DNA of 64,000 nucleotides from Bacteroidota bacterium (GCA_947475165.1 CANJLD010000002.1:62001-126000), one strand, 5' to 3'. Counted from the stretch's first letter, positions 26,869-34,654 are shown. Translations and numbers: made by a program. Notes: a model not told the origin generated them from the sequence alone.

Positions 26869-27621
26869 TTACTTAAAAAACCAAACGTAAACAGTAAGCG
26901 AAAGAATGAGGCTCACCATAATGCGCTTCATCCATACTTCATCTACCGTTACGCTCCACCGGCTGGTGAGCCATCCGCCCAGTGAGGTACCGGCACTCAT
27001 TACTAAGCCGTAATACCAGCTAATATTTCCTTTCCAGATAAAAACAGCGAGAGCTGCTATAGTATAAATAAGCGTGATAGAAACTTTGTAGTAGTTTGTT
27101 TTGCTGATGCCGAACCGGTGCAGCAAAAGTGCCGGTGCCATTAAAAAGAATCCGGAACCGGCTTGTATAAAGCCTCCGTAAATGCCTATAAAGAAATAAA
27201 GAATCAGTCCGGTTATTTTGTGTTTTAGTTCAACTCTTTCCTTTTCTTCACCGGTAGCTTTCAGCGGATTTACCAGTGTAATAAAAAGAAAGAGCAACAT
27301 CACCCCTGCCAGTATTTTGTTAAAAACCTCTGCCGGAATTTTTACAGCAAACAGAGCTCCGACAATGGCACCGGGTACACAGGCTATTGCCAGCCACCAT
27401 TTGTAGCTATCGCTTTTTATCCCCTTGCTCTTAAAACCGCGAGCCGAAAAATAGCTCTGAAAAATAATCGGTATCCGGTTGGTGGCGTTGGCTTCTACCG
27501 AGCTAAGCCCGCAGAACATAAAAGCCGAAAGCGAAACCAGCGAACCGGCTGCCGAAATGGTATTAATAAACGCCACGGCAATACCGGCAATAAAAAGAAT
27601 GAGCAGGTGAATAATTTCCAA
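26869..27621 (-). CDS. TauE/SafE-family sulfite/anion permease
   Basis: From the proposed TTG at 27621 the protein is 250 residues, normal for TauE/SafE, with about eight membrane helices in two halves (SVEANATNRIPIIFQSYFS; GIYGGFIQAGSGFFLMAPAL). The family exports sulfite, sulfoacetate or other small anions. The frame continues upstream to 28074 but overlaps a divergent gene and has no TauE homology, so the start lies near 27621. GTG about 40 bp upstream is an alternative. Confidence 0.82.
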   Translation of the reverse strand: MEIIHLLILFIAGIAVAFINTISAAGSLVSLSAFMFCGLSSVEANATNRIPIIFQSYFSARGFKSKGIKSDSYKWWLAIACVPGAIVGALFAVKIPAEVFNKILAGVMLLFLFITLVNPLKATGEEKERVELKHKITGLILYFFIGIYGGFIQAGSGFFLMAPALLLHRFGISKTNYYKVSITLIYTIAALAVFIWKGNISWYYGLVMSAGTSLGGWLTSRWSVTVDEVWMKRIMVSLILSLTVYVWFFK

Positions 27622-27644
27622 GAGGTCGAATATAAGAATGCTTA

Positions 27645-27675
27645 GAAGTTCCACCTTTTTGAAAAGTGGAACTTC
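27645..27675. repeat. Hairpin in the TauE/SDR divergent intergenic region
   Basis: Arms GAAGTTCCAC (27645-27654) and GTGGAACTTC (27666-27675) are perfectly complementary, with a near-complementary interior. It lies in the 5' region of both divergent genes and could be an operator or leader hairpin. Confidence 0.55.
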
Positions 27676-27744
27676 TTCTTCGAATGAATTAGACAATAAA
27701 TCTAAACGTGTTGAGAGCGGTGAACGCCTGCTCAATTCAATTCT

Positions 27745-27752
27745 TATTTTTG
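27745..27752 (+). promoter_or_regulatory. -7 promoter box for the SDR-type gene
   Basis: TATTTTTG is an exact match to the Bacteroidota -7 consensus TAnnTTTG, 5 bp before the ATG at 27758, implying a very short leader. No -33 TTG at the usual distance was found. Confidence 0.4.
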
Positions 27753-27757
27753 GACGA

Positions 27758-28429
27758 ATGCAAAAAACGGCTTTAGTAATTGGTGCAACCGGTTTGGTGG
27801 GCGAACAGTGTGTGAATGAACTACTGAATTCTGTTGCATACGGAAAAGTAATAGTGCTGGTGCGCAGAAAGCCCGAAATAAAACACCGGAAGCTGGAAAC
27901 CATCATCACCGATTTTGAAAACCTTGATGCTATAGCCGCGCAATTAAAAGCCGATGATGTGTTTTGCGCTATGGGTACCACTATTGGTGTAGCAGGAAGT
28001 AAAGAAGCATTTCGCAGAGTAGATTTTGAAATTCCGCTGAAGGTGGCGCAGTTTGCCAAACAGAACGGTGCCACAAAATTTTTGCTGGTTTCATCTATGG
28101 GGGCAGATGCTTCTTCGGGAATATTCTACAATAAAGTAAAAGGCGAACTGGAAGAAGCACTGAAAAAATTGAAATACAACTGGCTGATTATTTTCCGTCC
28201 ATCGCTTTTACTTGGCGACCGTAAAGAAAAGCGCACCGGTGAAGCCATTGCCCGCTTTGCGTTCGATAAGCTTTCTTTTCTGTTTGCCGGTCCTTTAAAA
28301 AAATACAGCGGCACACCGGTTTATGTATTGGGCAGGCTGATGGTAAAATTGGCACAGGAAACTGTTCCTTCTTCGGTAGAAAGAATACCGGTAATACGCA
28401 TTATTGAAAACGAAGAGATTTTGAAGTGA
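27758..28429 (+). CDS. Atypical SDR / NAD(P)-binding oxidoreductase (HTATIP2/YbjT-like)
   Basis: 223 residues from ATG 27758. VIGATGLVGEQCV is the GxxGxxG nucleotide-binding loop, KFLLVSSMGAD the central strand with the SDR Ser, and FYNKVKGELEEAL the YxxxK-type active-site helix. WLIIFRPSLLLGDR follows. Such proteins act as reductases or NADP(H) sensors. The frame extends upstream to 27638 through the intergenic hairpin without homology. Its stop overlaps a possible upstream start of the CapA gene (TGATG). Confidence 0.86.
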   Translation: MQKTALVIGATGLVGEQCVNELLNSVAYGKVIVLVRRKPEIKHRKLETIITDFENLDAIAAQLKADDVFCAMGTTIGVAGSKEAFRRVDFEIPLKVAQFAKQNGATKFLLVSSMGADASSGIFYNKVKGELEEALKKLKYNWLIIFRPSLLLGDRKEKRTGEAIARFAFDKLSFLFAGPLKKYSGTPVYVLGRLMVKLAQETVPSSVERIPVIRIIENEEILK

Positions 28430-28435
28430 TGGAGA

Positions 28436-28470
28436 ACAGACGACAGACGACAGACGACAGACGACAGACG
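28436..28470 (+). repeat. Five perfect copies of ACAGACG ending at the CapA ATG
   Basis: Units at 28436, 28443, 28450, 28457 and 28464, with no mismatch. The next base is the A of ATG 28471. A second start, ATG 28429, lies upstream and is in frame only with the present copy number, so slippage by one unit would uncouple it. Confidence 0.92.
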
Positions 28471-30423
28471 ATGAAAGTTTTCCTTCCTCGTCCTGTTTTC
28501 ATAGCCCTCATCTTTTTACTTTTTATTCAACCGGTGGTTGCACAGGAGAAAGAACCTCCGCTTATCACGTTCAAGTTGCGGATGCTGCAACAGAAGCACA
28601 ATGATGATATAGAGAAGATTGATTCGTTTGCCAAGCTGCATTTAATGATTGCAGGCAATATCTACCAAACCGAAAAACACGCTGCTTACGCTTACGATAA
28701 AACCACCGGTAAATACGATTACAGAAGTGAGTTGAAATACATTCAGCCTATTCTCAACCTTGGTGATGTTACCATTGCTAACATTAAAACATCGTTCAGC
28801 AACAACACAAAAAACATGTTTTCCTCGCCCGATGAATTCGGACTGGCGTTGAAATATGCCGGAATAAATGTGGCGCTGCACGCCAATGTACATACCGCCA
28901 ACATAAGCAAGGCAAACTTAAAACGCACCGATGAAGTGCTGGATGAATACGACATTCTTCACACCGGTGCTTTTATGGATAATATTCAGCGCAACGGCAA
29001 CTATCCGCTTATCATCAACAAAAAAGGTTTCCGCATTGCGGTGCTCAATTACACCAACCTCACCTCGCGCCCCACTATCTCGCGCGATTTTGTGATTAAC
29101 GAAATTGATAAAACCACCATCGACCGCGATATGCGTCTTGCTCACGCTTACAAACCCGATTTCACTATCGTGTATTTCGATTGGGGCGCAAACATGCAGG
29201 ATCTTCCATCGTACGCGCAGCAGGAACTTGCGCAATATGTTTTTCAGGCAGGAGCAAATCTGGTGGTAGGCACGCATCCCAATACACCTATGCGTATTGA
29301 TATGATGAACTACAGTTACAATGGCGAAGTGCGCGAAGGCATTATTGCATACTCCCTCGGAAATTTGGTGAGCAGCAACGAAGAAATACGCAACCGGAAC
29401 GGTTATGTGATTGATATGGAAATTCAGAAAAACAATTTTACTACCGAAACGCATGTAAGCGATTGGGGTGTAATTCCTGTTTATACTTATTACGATACTA
29501 CCACCATTCGCGGAATAACAAAAGTATTTTCGGTGCCGTGCGCTAATGTGGAGAGCGGAGATATTTTTCCCAACATTGCTTACATAGAAAAACGAAGAGC
29601 GGTAAACAGCGCGTATGAAGTGCGTAAACTTTTGGGCAACATAGCCGATGAAATTCAATACAATCTGAACGAGTTGATTGTAAACAACGTAGAGGAAAGC
29701 ATCAACATTACCAATGCATCGCTCAACAACAAATACAACCCAAAGAGTGAAAATGATGTGAAGCCGAGCGATGCACCGGTGCTGCCGGTGGCTACTGACG
29801 GCTCTAACAATCCGCCTTCGCTCGCTTTGCTTTACGAACAACCAACCGAAGCAAAAGCACCGGCACCGGTCAGCAAGAAAGCTGAAAAGAAAACCGAAAA
29901 AGATAATTCGTACTTAACCAGCAAGAAAAAAGCGGAAGCTGTTTTTGGAGATGCAAACACAAAAGAAACAGCACCGGTTCAAAATACGGTGGTGGAAAAT
30001 TCAAACAACAATACTGTTGCCGAAAACTCTCCTCCTATTAAGAAAGAAAAGTCGGTAAAAGAAAAAGTGCAGGAAACGGCAGTCGAAATTTCTTCGCAAG
30101 ATGCAAACGGAATTTCTACTAATGCAAATGGCGGACTTACCGGCACGGTAGAAATGACGAAAGCAAAAAATTTGGATTTACGGGTAGATACGTTTTACCG
30201 CATACAGTTTTACGCGCTCAAAACTTTTATTCCGCTTGATACGAATTACTATACGCACTTAAAAGGCTACGAAATACGCGTAGAAGAAGGCTTGTATAAA
30301 TATATGCTAGGCATGTACAAGAGTTACCAGGAATGTGAGGCCTATTGGAAAAGCCAGATTCAGCCCCGCTACAAACAAAGTTTTATTGTGAAATTTGTTG
30401 ACGGCAAAAGAATTGTAAAATGA
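28471..30423 (+). CDS. CapA-family (PGA_cap) metallophosphoesterase-like protein with C-terminal SPOR-like domain
   Basis: 650 residues from ATG 28471 (signal peptide MKVFLPRPVFIALIFLLFIQ). CapA/poly-gamma-glutamate-type domain motifs: LMIAGNIYQTEK, SPDEFGLALKYAGINVALHA, YFDWGANMQ, VVGTHPNTPM, AYSLGNLVSS. A low-complexity Lys/Glu/Asn region (~450-570) follows. The last ~75 residues (FYRIQFYALKTFIPLD to SFIVKFVDGKRIVK) resemble a SPOR peptidoglycan-binding domain. Capsule function is not shown here. An alternative start at 28429 would translate the ACAGACG repeat. ATGA overlap with coaX. Confidence 0.85.
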   Translation: MKVFLPRPVFIALIFLLFIQPVVAQEKEPPLITFKLRMLQQKHNDDIEKIDSFAKLHLMIAGNIYQTEKHAAYAYDKTTGKYDYRSELKYIQPILNLGDVTIANIKTSFSNNTKNMFSSPDEFGLALKYAGINVALHANVHTANISKANLKRTDEVLDEYDILHTGAFMDNIQRNGNYPLIINKKGFRIAVLNYTNLTSRPTISRDFVINEIDKTTIDRDMRLAHAYKPDFTIVYFDWGANMQDLPSYAQQELAQYVFQAGANLVVGTHPNTPMRIDMMNYSYNGEVREGIIAYSLGNLVSSNEEIRNRNGYVIDMEIQKNNFTTETHVSDWGVIPVYTYYDTTTIRGITKVFSVPCANVESGDIFPNIAYIEKRRAVNSAYEVRKLLGNIADEIQYNLNELIVNNVEESINITNASLNNKYNPKSENDVKPSDAPVLPVATDGSNNPPSLALLYEQPTEAKAPAPVSKKAEKKTEKDNSYLTSKKKAEAVFGDANTKETAPVQNTVVENSNNNTVAENSPPIKKEKSVKEKVQETAVEISSQDANGISTNANGGLTGTVEMTKAKNLDLRVDTFYRIQFYALKTFIPLDTNYYTHLKGYEIRVEEGLYKYMLGMYKSYQECEAYWKSQIQPRYKQSFIVKFVDGKRIVK

Positions 30424-31157
30424 ACCTGGCCATAGACATAGGCAACACACAAATCAAATTCGGTCTGTTTAAAAAAGACGAACCTGACTGCCGTCAGGCA
30501 GGTCCGGTAGCTGTTTATGCGGGAGAGGACGCACTTGATGAAATTCTTTCGAAGCATGAAATTAAAAACGCCATTATTTCCAAGACCGGTGCAAACGAAA
30601 GCATCGAGAATAAACTGAAACAGAAAGACATTCAGGCGGTTATTCTTTCGTCCAAATTAAAGATGCCGATAACGGTTCTTTACAAAACTCCCGAAACACT
30701 CGGGGCTGATAGAATTGCCGGAAGTGTTGCCGCCAACTTTCTTTATCACGATAAAAACATCCTCAAGATTGACTTCGGAACCTGCATTACTTACGATTTT
30801 ATAAACGCAAAAAGCGAATACCTGGGTGGTGCCATTGCCCCGGGTATGATGATGCGGTTTAAATCGCTACACAATTACACGGCTAAACTTCCGTTAGTAG
30901 ACCCTATGCAGTTTACTACGTTTGAACTTACCGGCACCGATACCGCTACTTCCATTTTAAGCGGAGTGGTAAACGGAATAAAAGAAGAGGTAACCGGCAT
31001 AATAAAACAATACGATTCGCGTTTTGGAAACCTGACCGTTGTAGCCACCGGAGGCGATATGCTTTTGTTTGCTACTCTGCTTAATTGTGAGATATTTGCC
31101 CGCCCTAATTTAGTGTTAGAGGGTTTGAACCGTATTTTGAATTACAATCTCGAATGA
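30420..31157 (+). CDS. coaX: Type III pantothenate kinase
   Basis: 245 residues of the CoaX fold: MNLAIDIGNTQIKFGLFKKD (phosphate loop 1), KTPETLGADRIAGSVAA, IDFGTCITYDF with the catalytic Asp region, GGAIAPGMMMR and VVATGGD. First step of coenzyme A biosynthesis. Residues ~21-28 (DEPDCRQAG) are encoded by an imperfect palindrome and look like an insertion in a surface loop. It overlaps CapA and the next OMP gene by 4 bp each, in one operon. Confidence 0.95.
   Translation: MNLAIDIGNTQIKFGLFKKDEPDCRQAGPVAVYAGEDALDEILSKHEIKNAIISKTGANESIENKLKQKDIQAVILSSKLKMPITVLYKTPETLGADRIAGSVAANFLYHDKNILKIDFGTCITYDFINAKSEYLGGAIAPGMMMRFKSLHNYTAKLPLVDPMQFTTFELTGTDTATSILSGVVNGIKEEVTGIIKQYDSRFGNLTVVATGGDMLLFATLLNCEIFARPNLVLEGLNRILNYNLE
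30483..30502. repeat. Palindromic insertion inside coaX coding sequence
   Basis: CCTGACTGCCGTCAGGCAGG folds with 8 of 10 pairs. It is in frame (encoding the PDCRQAG region) and falls between the first strands of CoaX, where other CoaX proteins vary. It resembles the CCTGCC...GGCAGG palindromes dispersed in Bacteroidota genomes. Confidence 0.6.
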
Positions 31158-32488
31158 AAAAAGCAGTTTTCAGTTTCAAGTTTCAAGTTTCAAGTTTGCT
31201 GATGCGCTGCGTTTTCATTCTCGCATTCTCGTATTCTCATATTCTCACATTTTCTCAGGCTTCATCGCCATATTCTCGCTTTGGCTTGGGTTATATTCAC
31301 TCCCCGGTTTTTTCGGCTAACAAAGCCTTGGGGGAAGTAGCTGCCCCCTACGCCAGCGGAATAAATATCAATTACGCCAATCCGGCTTCGTATGCATCAC
31401 TTACCCGCACTACTATCGAAATAGGAATGAATGTAGAAGGCGCAAAAATTCGTGCAGGAGACTCTACTTACACGGCTAATCAGGCGGGCATCAACCATTT
31501 TGCGTTGGCGTTTGTTCCCACGCCTAAGCGAAACAACTTTGCCTTCAGCCTTGGTTTGCTTCCTTACTCGCACATCAACTACACCTTTATTCAGAATTTT
31601 AATGACACTGCGCTCGGACCATTTCGCCAGTTATACTCCGGCAAGGGTTCTTTGTATCAGGTATATATAGGTGGCGCGTATAAGGTGAAGGGGTTTTCTA
31701 TAGGTGCAAACCTCGGTTACCTTTTTGGCAAATTAGATTATCAAAAAGCCATCACCTTTCCTGATTCGCTTTATGCCAGCACTACGCGTAACATCACGAG
31801 CATGAACGTGAAAAGTTTTATTTACACGGTTGGCGTGCAGTATCAAAAATTGATTTTTCACAGCAGTAATGAACCGGATGCCCGCACAGATATCTTTATG
31901 ACGTTTGGTGCTTACGGCTCGGGCGGAATGAAAATGAATGCGAAGGTTTCTAACTATTGGGACCGGTACACCATTGACCCGCTGCTTGGCGTGCTTGCTG
32001 ATACCATAGACGGGGATTTTAATAAGAAGGCAACCGTGAACCTGCCGTTTAATATTGGTACCGGTGTAATGTTTGGCAACGAGCGCTACTGGTTACTGGG
32101 AGCCGATTTCAAGTTTATGAACTGGGATAAATATTCTACCCCGCTTAATAATGGTGGCCTGAGCAATAGCTGGAGAATATCGTTTGGCGGACAGATAACT
32201 CCGAAGTATGATGAAGTAGATAAGAAGAAATATCTGAGCAAAGTGCAATACCGCGCAGGAGTTTACTACGGCAAAAGCGAAATCAACTTTAACGGAAACC
32301 AGTTGAGCGAAGTAGGCGGAACTATTGGTTTGGGAATTCCTTTTAAAACAGTAGCGCACTTAAACCTGACCGGTGACTTCGGCTCGCGCGGTGGAAGCGA
32401 TAAGGCAACCATACGCGAAACTTACTACCGCGTTACCTTCGGTTTTGTATTAAACGATATCTGGTTTATCAAACGTAAATTCGATTAA
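31154..32488 (+). CDS. Outer-membrane beta-barrel protein (FadL/OmpP1-like fold)
   Basis: 444 residues; a secreted barrel beginning after SQASSPYSRFGLGYIHSP, with NYANPASYASL, a typical FadL-like N-terminal pattern, and many aromatic-ending strands to the last FVLNDIWFIKRKFD. Probably a channel for hydrophobic or small solutes. The start (ATG 31154, overlapping coaX) or Met17 are possible. Almost the whole signal peptide region is encoded by heptamer then octamer tandem repeats. It is followed 1 bp later by lptC. Confidence 0.82.
   Translation: MKKAVFSFKFQVSSLLMRCVFILAFSYSHILTFSQASSPYSRFGLGYIHSPVFSANKALGEVAAPYASGININYANPASYASLTRTTIEIGMNVEGAKIRAGDSTYTANQAGINHFALAFVPTPKRNNFAFSLGLLPYSHINYTFIQNFNDTALGPFRQLYSGKGSLYQVYIGGAYKVKGFSIGANLGYLFGKLDYQKAITFPDSLYASTTRNITSMNVKSFIYTVGVQYQKLIFHSSNEPDARTDIFMTFGAYGSGGMKMNAKVSNYWDRYTIDPLLGVLADTIDGDFNKKATVNLPFNIGTGVMFGNERYWLLGADFKFMNWDKYSTPLNNGGLSNSWRISFGGQITPKYDEVDKKKYLSKVQYRAGVYYGKSEINFNGNQLSEVGGTIGLGIPFKTVAHLNLTGDFGSRGGSDKATIRETYYRVTFGFVLNDIWFIKRKFD
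31165..31254 (+). repeat. Heptamer and octamer tandem repeats encoding the OMP signal peptide
   Basis: 31165-31199: AGTTTTC, AGTTTCA (three copies), AGTTTGC. 31215-31254: TCATTCTC, GCATTCTC, GTATTCTC, ATATTCTC, ACATTTTC. Translated they give VFSFKFQVSSL and FILAFSYSHILTFS, which supply the hydrophobic core before the predicted cleavage at SQ. Confidence 0.85.
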
Positions 32489-32489
32489 C

Positions 32490-33074
32490 GTGACCATTGA
32501 CCAACGACCATTGACTATTGCTTGTCGGCTGTTGTCTATTGTCTATTGTCTATCGTCTATCGTCTGTCTCTCCTCCTGCAACAACTCTCTTGAAGAAGCC
32601 AAACTGATTGTATCGCGTGCTAACGTGAACATTGAGAAAGGAAAAGATGTAGAAATAAATTATTCCGATAATGGTGTGGTGCGCATTCAGGCATCGGGAC
32701 CAACTGCCACACGCTTTAATACCGAAAAACCTTACCTCGAATTTTCGGACGGCATAAAAATTCTTTTTTACAACACTGCGCATGATGTGGAAAGTACGCT
32801 TACCGCAAAGCACGCCACGGCTGTAGAAAATAGCCACTCCATGACGGCCCGCGACAGTGTGGTGGTAGTAAATAACAAAGGCGAGGTGCTGAACACCGAT
32901 GAGTTGATTTGGGATGAAGAGAAAAAAATAATCTACAGCAACTCGTTTGTAAAAATTTCCACCACCGATGAAATTATTTACGGCACCGGTATGATTGCCA
33001 ACGAAAATTTTTCCGATTACACCATTAAGCACATTACCGGAAAAATAAAGGTAAAGACGAGCGAGTTGGAGTAA
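32490..33074 (+). CDS. lptC: LPS export ABC transporter periplasmic protein LptC (lipoprotein)
   Basis: 194 residues if started at GTG 32490, right after the OMP stop (TAA 32486-32488). Mature part NNSLEEAKLIVSRANVNIEK, then repeated beta strands typical of the LptC/OstA slipknot fold (LEFSDGIKILFYNT, LNTDELIWDEEKKIIYSN, IYGTGMIANENFSDYTI). CLSSC forms a lipobox, so it is probably a lipoprotein rather than a TM-anchored LptC. The N-terminus up to about Val25 is encoded entirely by 11 heptamer repeats. It bridges LPS transfer from LptB2FG to LptA. Confidence 0.85.
   Translation: MTIDQRPLTIACRLLSIVYCLSSIVCLSSCNNSLEEAKLIVSRANVNIEKGKDVEINYSDNGVVRIQASGPTATRFNTEKPYLEFSDGIKILFYNTAHDVESTLTAKHATAVENSHSMTARDSVVVVNNKGEVLNTDELIWDEEKKIIYSNSFVKISTTDEIIYGTGMIANENFSDYTIKHITGKIKVKTSELE
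32493..32569 (+). repeat. Eleven heptamer units encoding the LptC signal peptide
   Basis: Units in order: ACCATTG, ACCAACG, ACCATTG, ACTATTG, CTTGTCG, GCTGTTG, TCTATTG, TCTATTG, TCTATCG, TCTATCG, TCTGTCT, with no gap. Read in frame they give TIDQRPLTIACRLLSIVYC and on to LSSIVCL. Confidence 0.92.
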
Positions 33075-33079
33075 AAAGA

Positions 33080-33203
33080 CCACCCCTAAATCCCCTAAAG
33101 GGGACTTAAAAGACCACCCCCAAACCCCCTAAAGGGGGCTTAACAGCCAAAGACAAAATTTTGCATTTCTGTATTAAGTCCCCTTTAGGGGATTTAGGGG
33201 TGG
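33080..33203. repeat. Palindromic repeat cluster: two direct copies and one inverted copy
   Basis: Copy 1 (33080-33109) and copy 2 (33114-33143, slightly diverged) read CCACCCCTAAATCCCCTAAA then GGGGACTTAA. Copy 3 (33174-33203) is the inverted form. Each copy holds the mini-hairpin TCCCCTAAAGGGGA. The first copy starts 5 bp after the lptC stop. Part of the family also at 33393, 33478, 42415, 42838, 50659 and 50763. Confidence 0.9.
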
Positions 33204-33210
33204 TGTGATT

Positions 33211-33265
33211 TGTCACAGAATTGTCATTTTTTTCTCCCATCGCGTTTTTTTACAATTCTGTGACA
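33211..33265. repeat. 14-bp perfect inverted repeat with 27-bp loop
   Basis: Arms TGTCACAGAATTGT (33211-33224) and ACAATTCTGTGACA (33252-33265). The loop contains long T runs. It lies between the palindromic repeat cluster and the possible small RNA; its role is unknown. Confidence 0.7.
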
Positions 33266-33317
33266 CTTCTCATTTTTGGGTAACGTAAATTCGTATTGTA
33301 ATTCGTTCGTTTTAGCT

Positions 33318-33386
33318 GACCGGCTTTGAACCTATGAAAATTAATGCTGGTCGTCCCCCGGTGAAGAAATTCATCGGGGGTTTTTT
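33318..33386 (+). ncRNA. Possible small non-coding RNA, two hairpins ending in a terminator
   Basis: Hairpin 1: GACCGGC (33318-33324) pairs with GCTGGTC (33346-33352) around a 21-nt loop. Hairpin 2: CCCCCGGTGAA (33355-33365) pairs with TTCATCGGGGG (33370-33380), loop GAAA, then six T. No open reading frame leads into this terminator: lptC ends 280 bp earlier and repeats intervene. A start somewhere around 33280-33310 is guessed. No RNA family assigned. Confidence 0.4.
33355..33386 (+). terminator. Rho-independent terminator of the possible small RNA
   Basis: 11-bp GC-rich stem with a GAAA loop and a T6 tail (33381-33386). One G-T wobble in the stem. Confidence 0.85.
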
Positions 33387-33392
33387 AACCCA

Positions 33393-33506
33393 CCACCCCT
33401 AAATCCCCTAAAGGGGACTTAAATACAAACAGCCGGTGAATTTTTATCATCGGCTGTTTGTATTTTGTATTGGCTGCTAAGTCCCCTTTAGGGGATTTAG
33501 GGGTTG
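33393..33506. repeat. Inverted pair of the palindromic repeat around an inner hairpin
   Basis: The left copy (33393-33422, plus) and right copy (33478-33506, inverted) enclose 55 bp. That interior folds by AAATACAAACAGCCG (33421-33435) pairing with CGGCTGTTTGTATTT (33451-33465). The right copy ends 3 bp before the stop codon of the minus-strand gene at 33510. It has the layout of a short non-autonomous element. Confidence 0.88.
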
Positions 33507-33509
33507 TTA

Positions 33510-34496
33510 CTACTCTACATTAGTAAACGTAATTTTAAAATGCGAAGGCCCTACACCCACATTGCGGATATTTAAAAAATCGCCCGAGGTGTTTAAACCG
33601 GTTAGTGTTGCAAACTCGGCCAAGGTTTTGGTTACTGTGCCAATGGCTACATCAAACAGGGGAGAGCCCGGAACGTAAGCTAAGTTAGGCGCAGCGCTGG
33701 CATACAACTGCACCGCGTTACCGGTTATTTCAATTACTGCTTCCGATGCCGGTGTTGGCGTTATACCGGTTAAATCTATATACACTATTGCCGGACCAAC
33801 CACATCGCCTTCGCGCTCGGCATTGTTACCGGTGCCACCTCCGGTTGGGTTATCGTCAATACCGCGGTTGCCTTCGTATTCATCAAACAAATCGTTATCG
33901 GCAGTTCCTTTAAGCACGCGCATTTGTGCATCTAAAGTTTCGTTTAAAAAATCATCAGTGTCAGCCATCAGCGCATCTACTTTTTTGCCCTGCGCTGCTT
34001 TTGCACTCACTTTGCGCTTAGGCAATTCAAGAATAGCCAGATACTGCTGCGCTTTTAAATTAAGGTTGGTTATATCGGTAGCAGTAATACCGTGCGGTGC
34101 CAGTGCCGCACCGGCTAAACTGGCTAACCGGTGAACCTGCATGGCTTGTGCATAAGCCACTCTATCGTGCGCGCTAACAAACTCTGTTTTAGTAAAATAA
34201 ATTTCGCCCTGGCTACCGGTGTCGCCCAGTGTTTTGTAATACGCAGCTCCGCCTCCGCTTATGCGCAATGCCAGCGTGGTCATTTCATCGCGCTTTATTT
34301 GCTTGGCTTCGGTGTAACCGGTAGTGTCTGCCGTGGCAAGGGCATCGGCTTCAAAGATGTCGGCAAGCAAAACATCTAAATCGGTTTTGTAATCGGTAAT
34401 AATGCTGAAGAGCGCGGCTAACACCGCCAGTTTTTCGGCAAGAAACTGCTGCACTTTTAAATACATGCCCACCTTCGCTTCCTGTTTGTCGTTCAT
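33510..34496 (-). CDS. Unknown protein, helical N-terminal part and beta C-terminal part
   Basis: 328 residues from ATG 34496 (MNDKQEAKVGMYLKVQQFL). An in-frame start at 34523 is less likely because the A-rich leader typical here precedes 34496. Residues ~1-200 are helical (LAVLAALFSIITDYKTDLDV; LNLKAQQYLAILELPKR). A Gly/Asn linker (NPTGGGTGNN) follows, then a beta domain ending FKITFTNVE. No signal peptide and no recognised family. Codon use (many GCC, ACC) differs a little from neighbours. It is divergent from the 21-bp array and HTH gene. Confidence 0.65.
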   Translation of the reverse strand: MNDKQEAKVGMYLKVQQFLAEKLAVLAALFSIITDYKTDLDVLLADIFEADALATADTTGYTEAKQIKRDEMTTLALRISGGGAAYYKTLGDTGSQGEIYFTKTEFVSAHDRVAYAQAMQVHRLASLAGAALAPHGITATDITNLNLKAQQYLAILELPKRKVSAKAAQGKKVDALMADTDDFLNETLDAQMRVLKGTADNDLFDEYEGNRGIDDNPTGGGTGNNAEREGDVVGPAIVYIDLTGITPTPASEAVIEITGNAVQLYASAAPNLAYVPGSPLFDVAIGTVTKTLAEFATLTGLNTSGDFLNIRNVGVGPSHFKITFTNVE

Positions 34497-34654
34497 ATTG
34501 TTATTAGTTTTAGTGAGCCGCAAACATTTGAAAAACGTATTACGTAATTTTTAATACTGTTTTATTTTATGTAGTATTTATTTTTAAGAAATTATTACGG
34601 GTTTTCTGCCGCTATCTTTTATTTTCTTAAACCCAACAAGGCTTTAGAACTATT

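Noticed and set aside
27622-28074. N-terminal extension of the TauE/SafE frame
   Set aside because: Overlaps antisense the SDR-type gene and lacks membrane helices; TauE family length is reached from 27621.
28918-29841. 307-codon frame on the minus strand
   Set aside because: Lies wholly antisense to the CapA-like gene, which has clear family motifs; Cys/His-rich composition is typical of a shadow frame.
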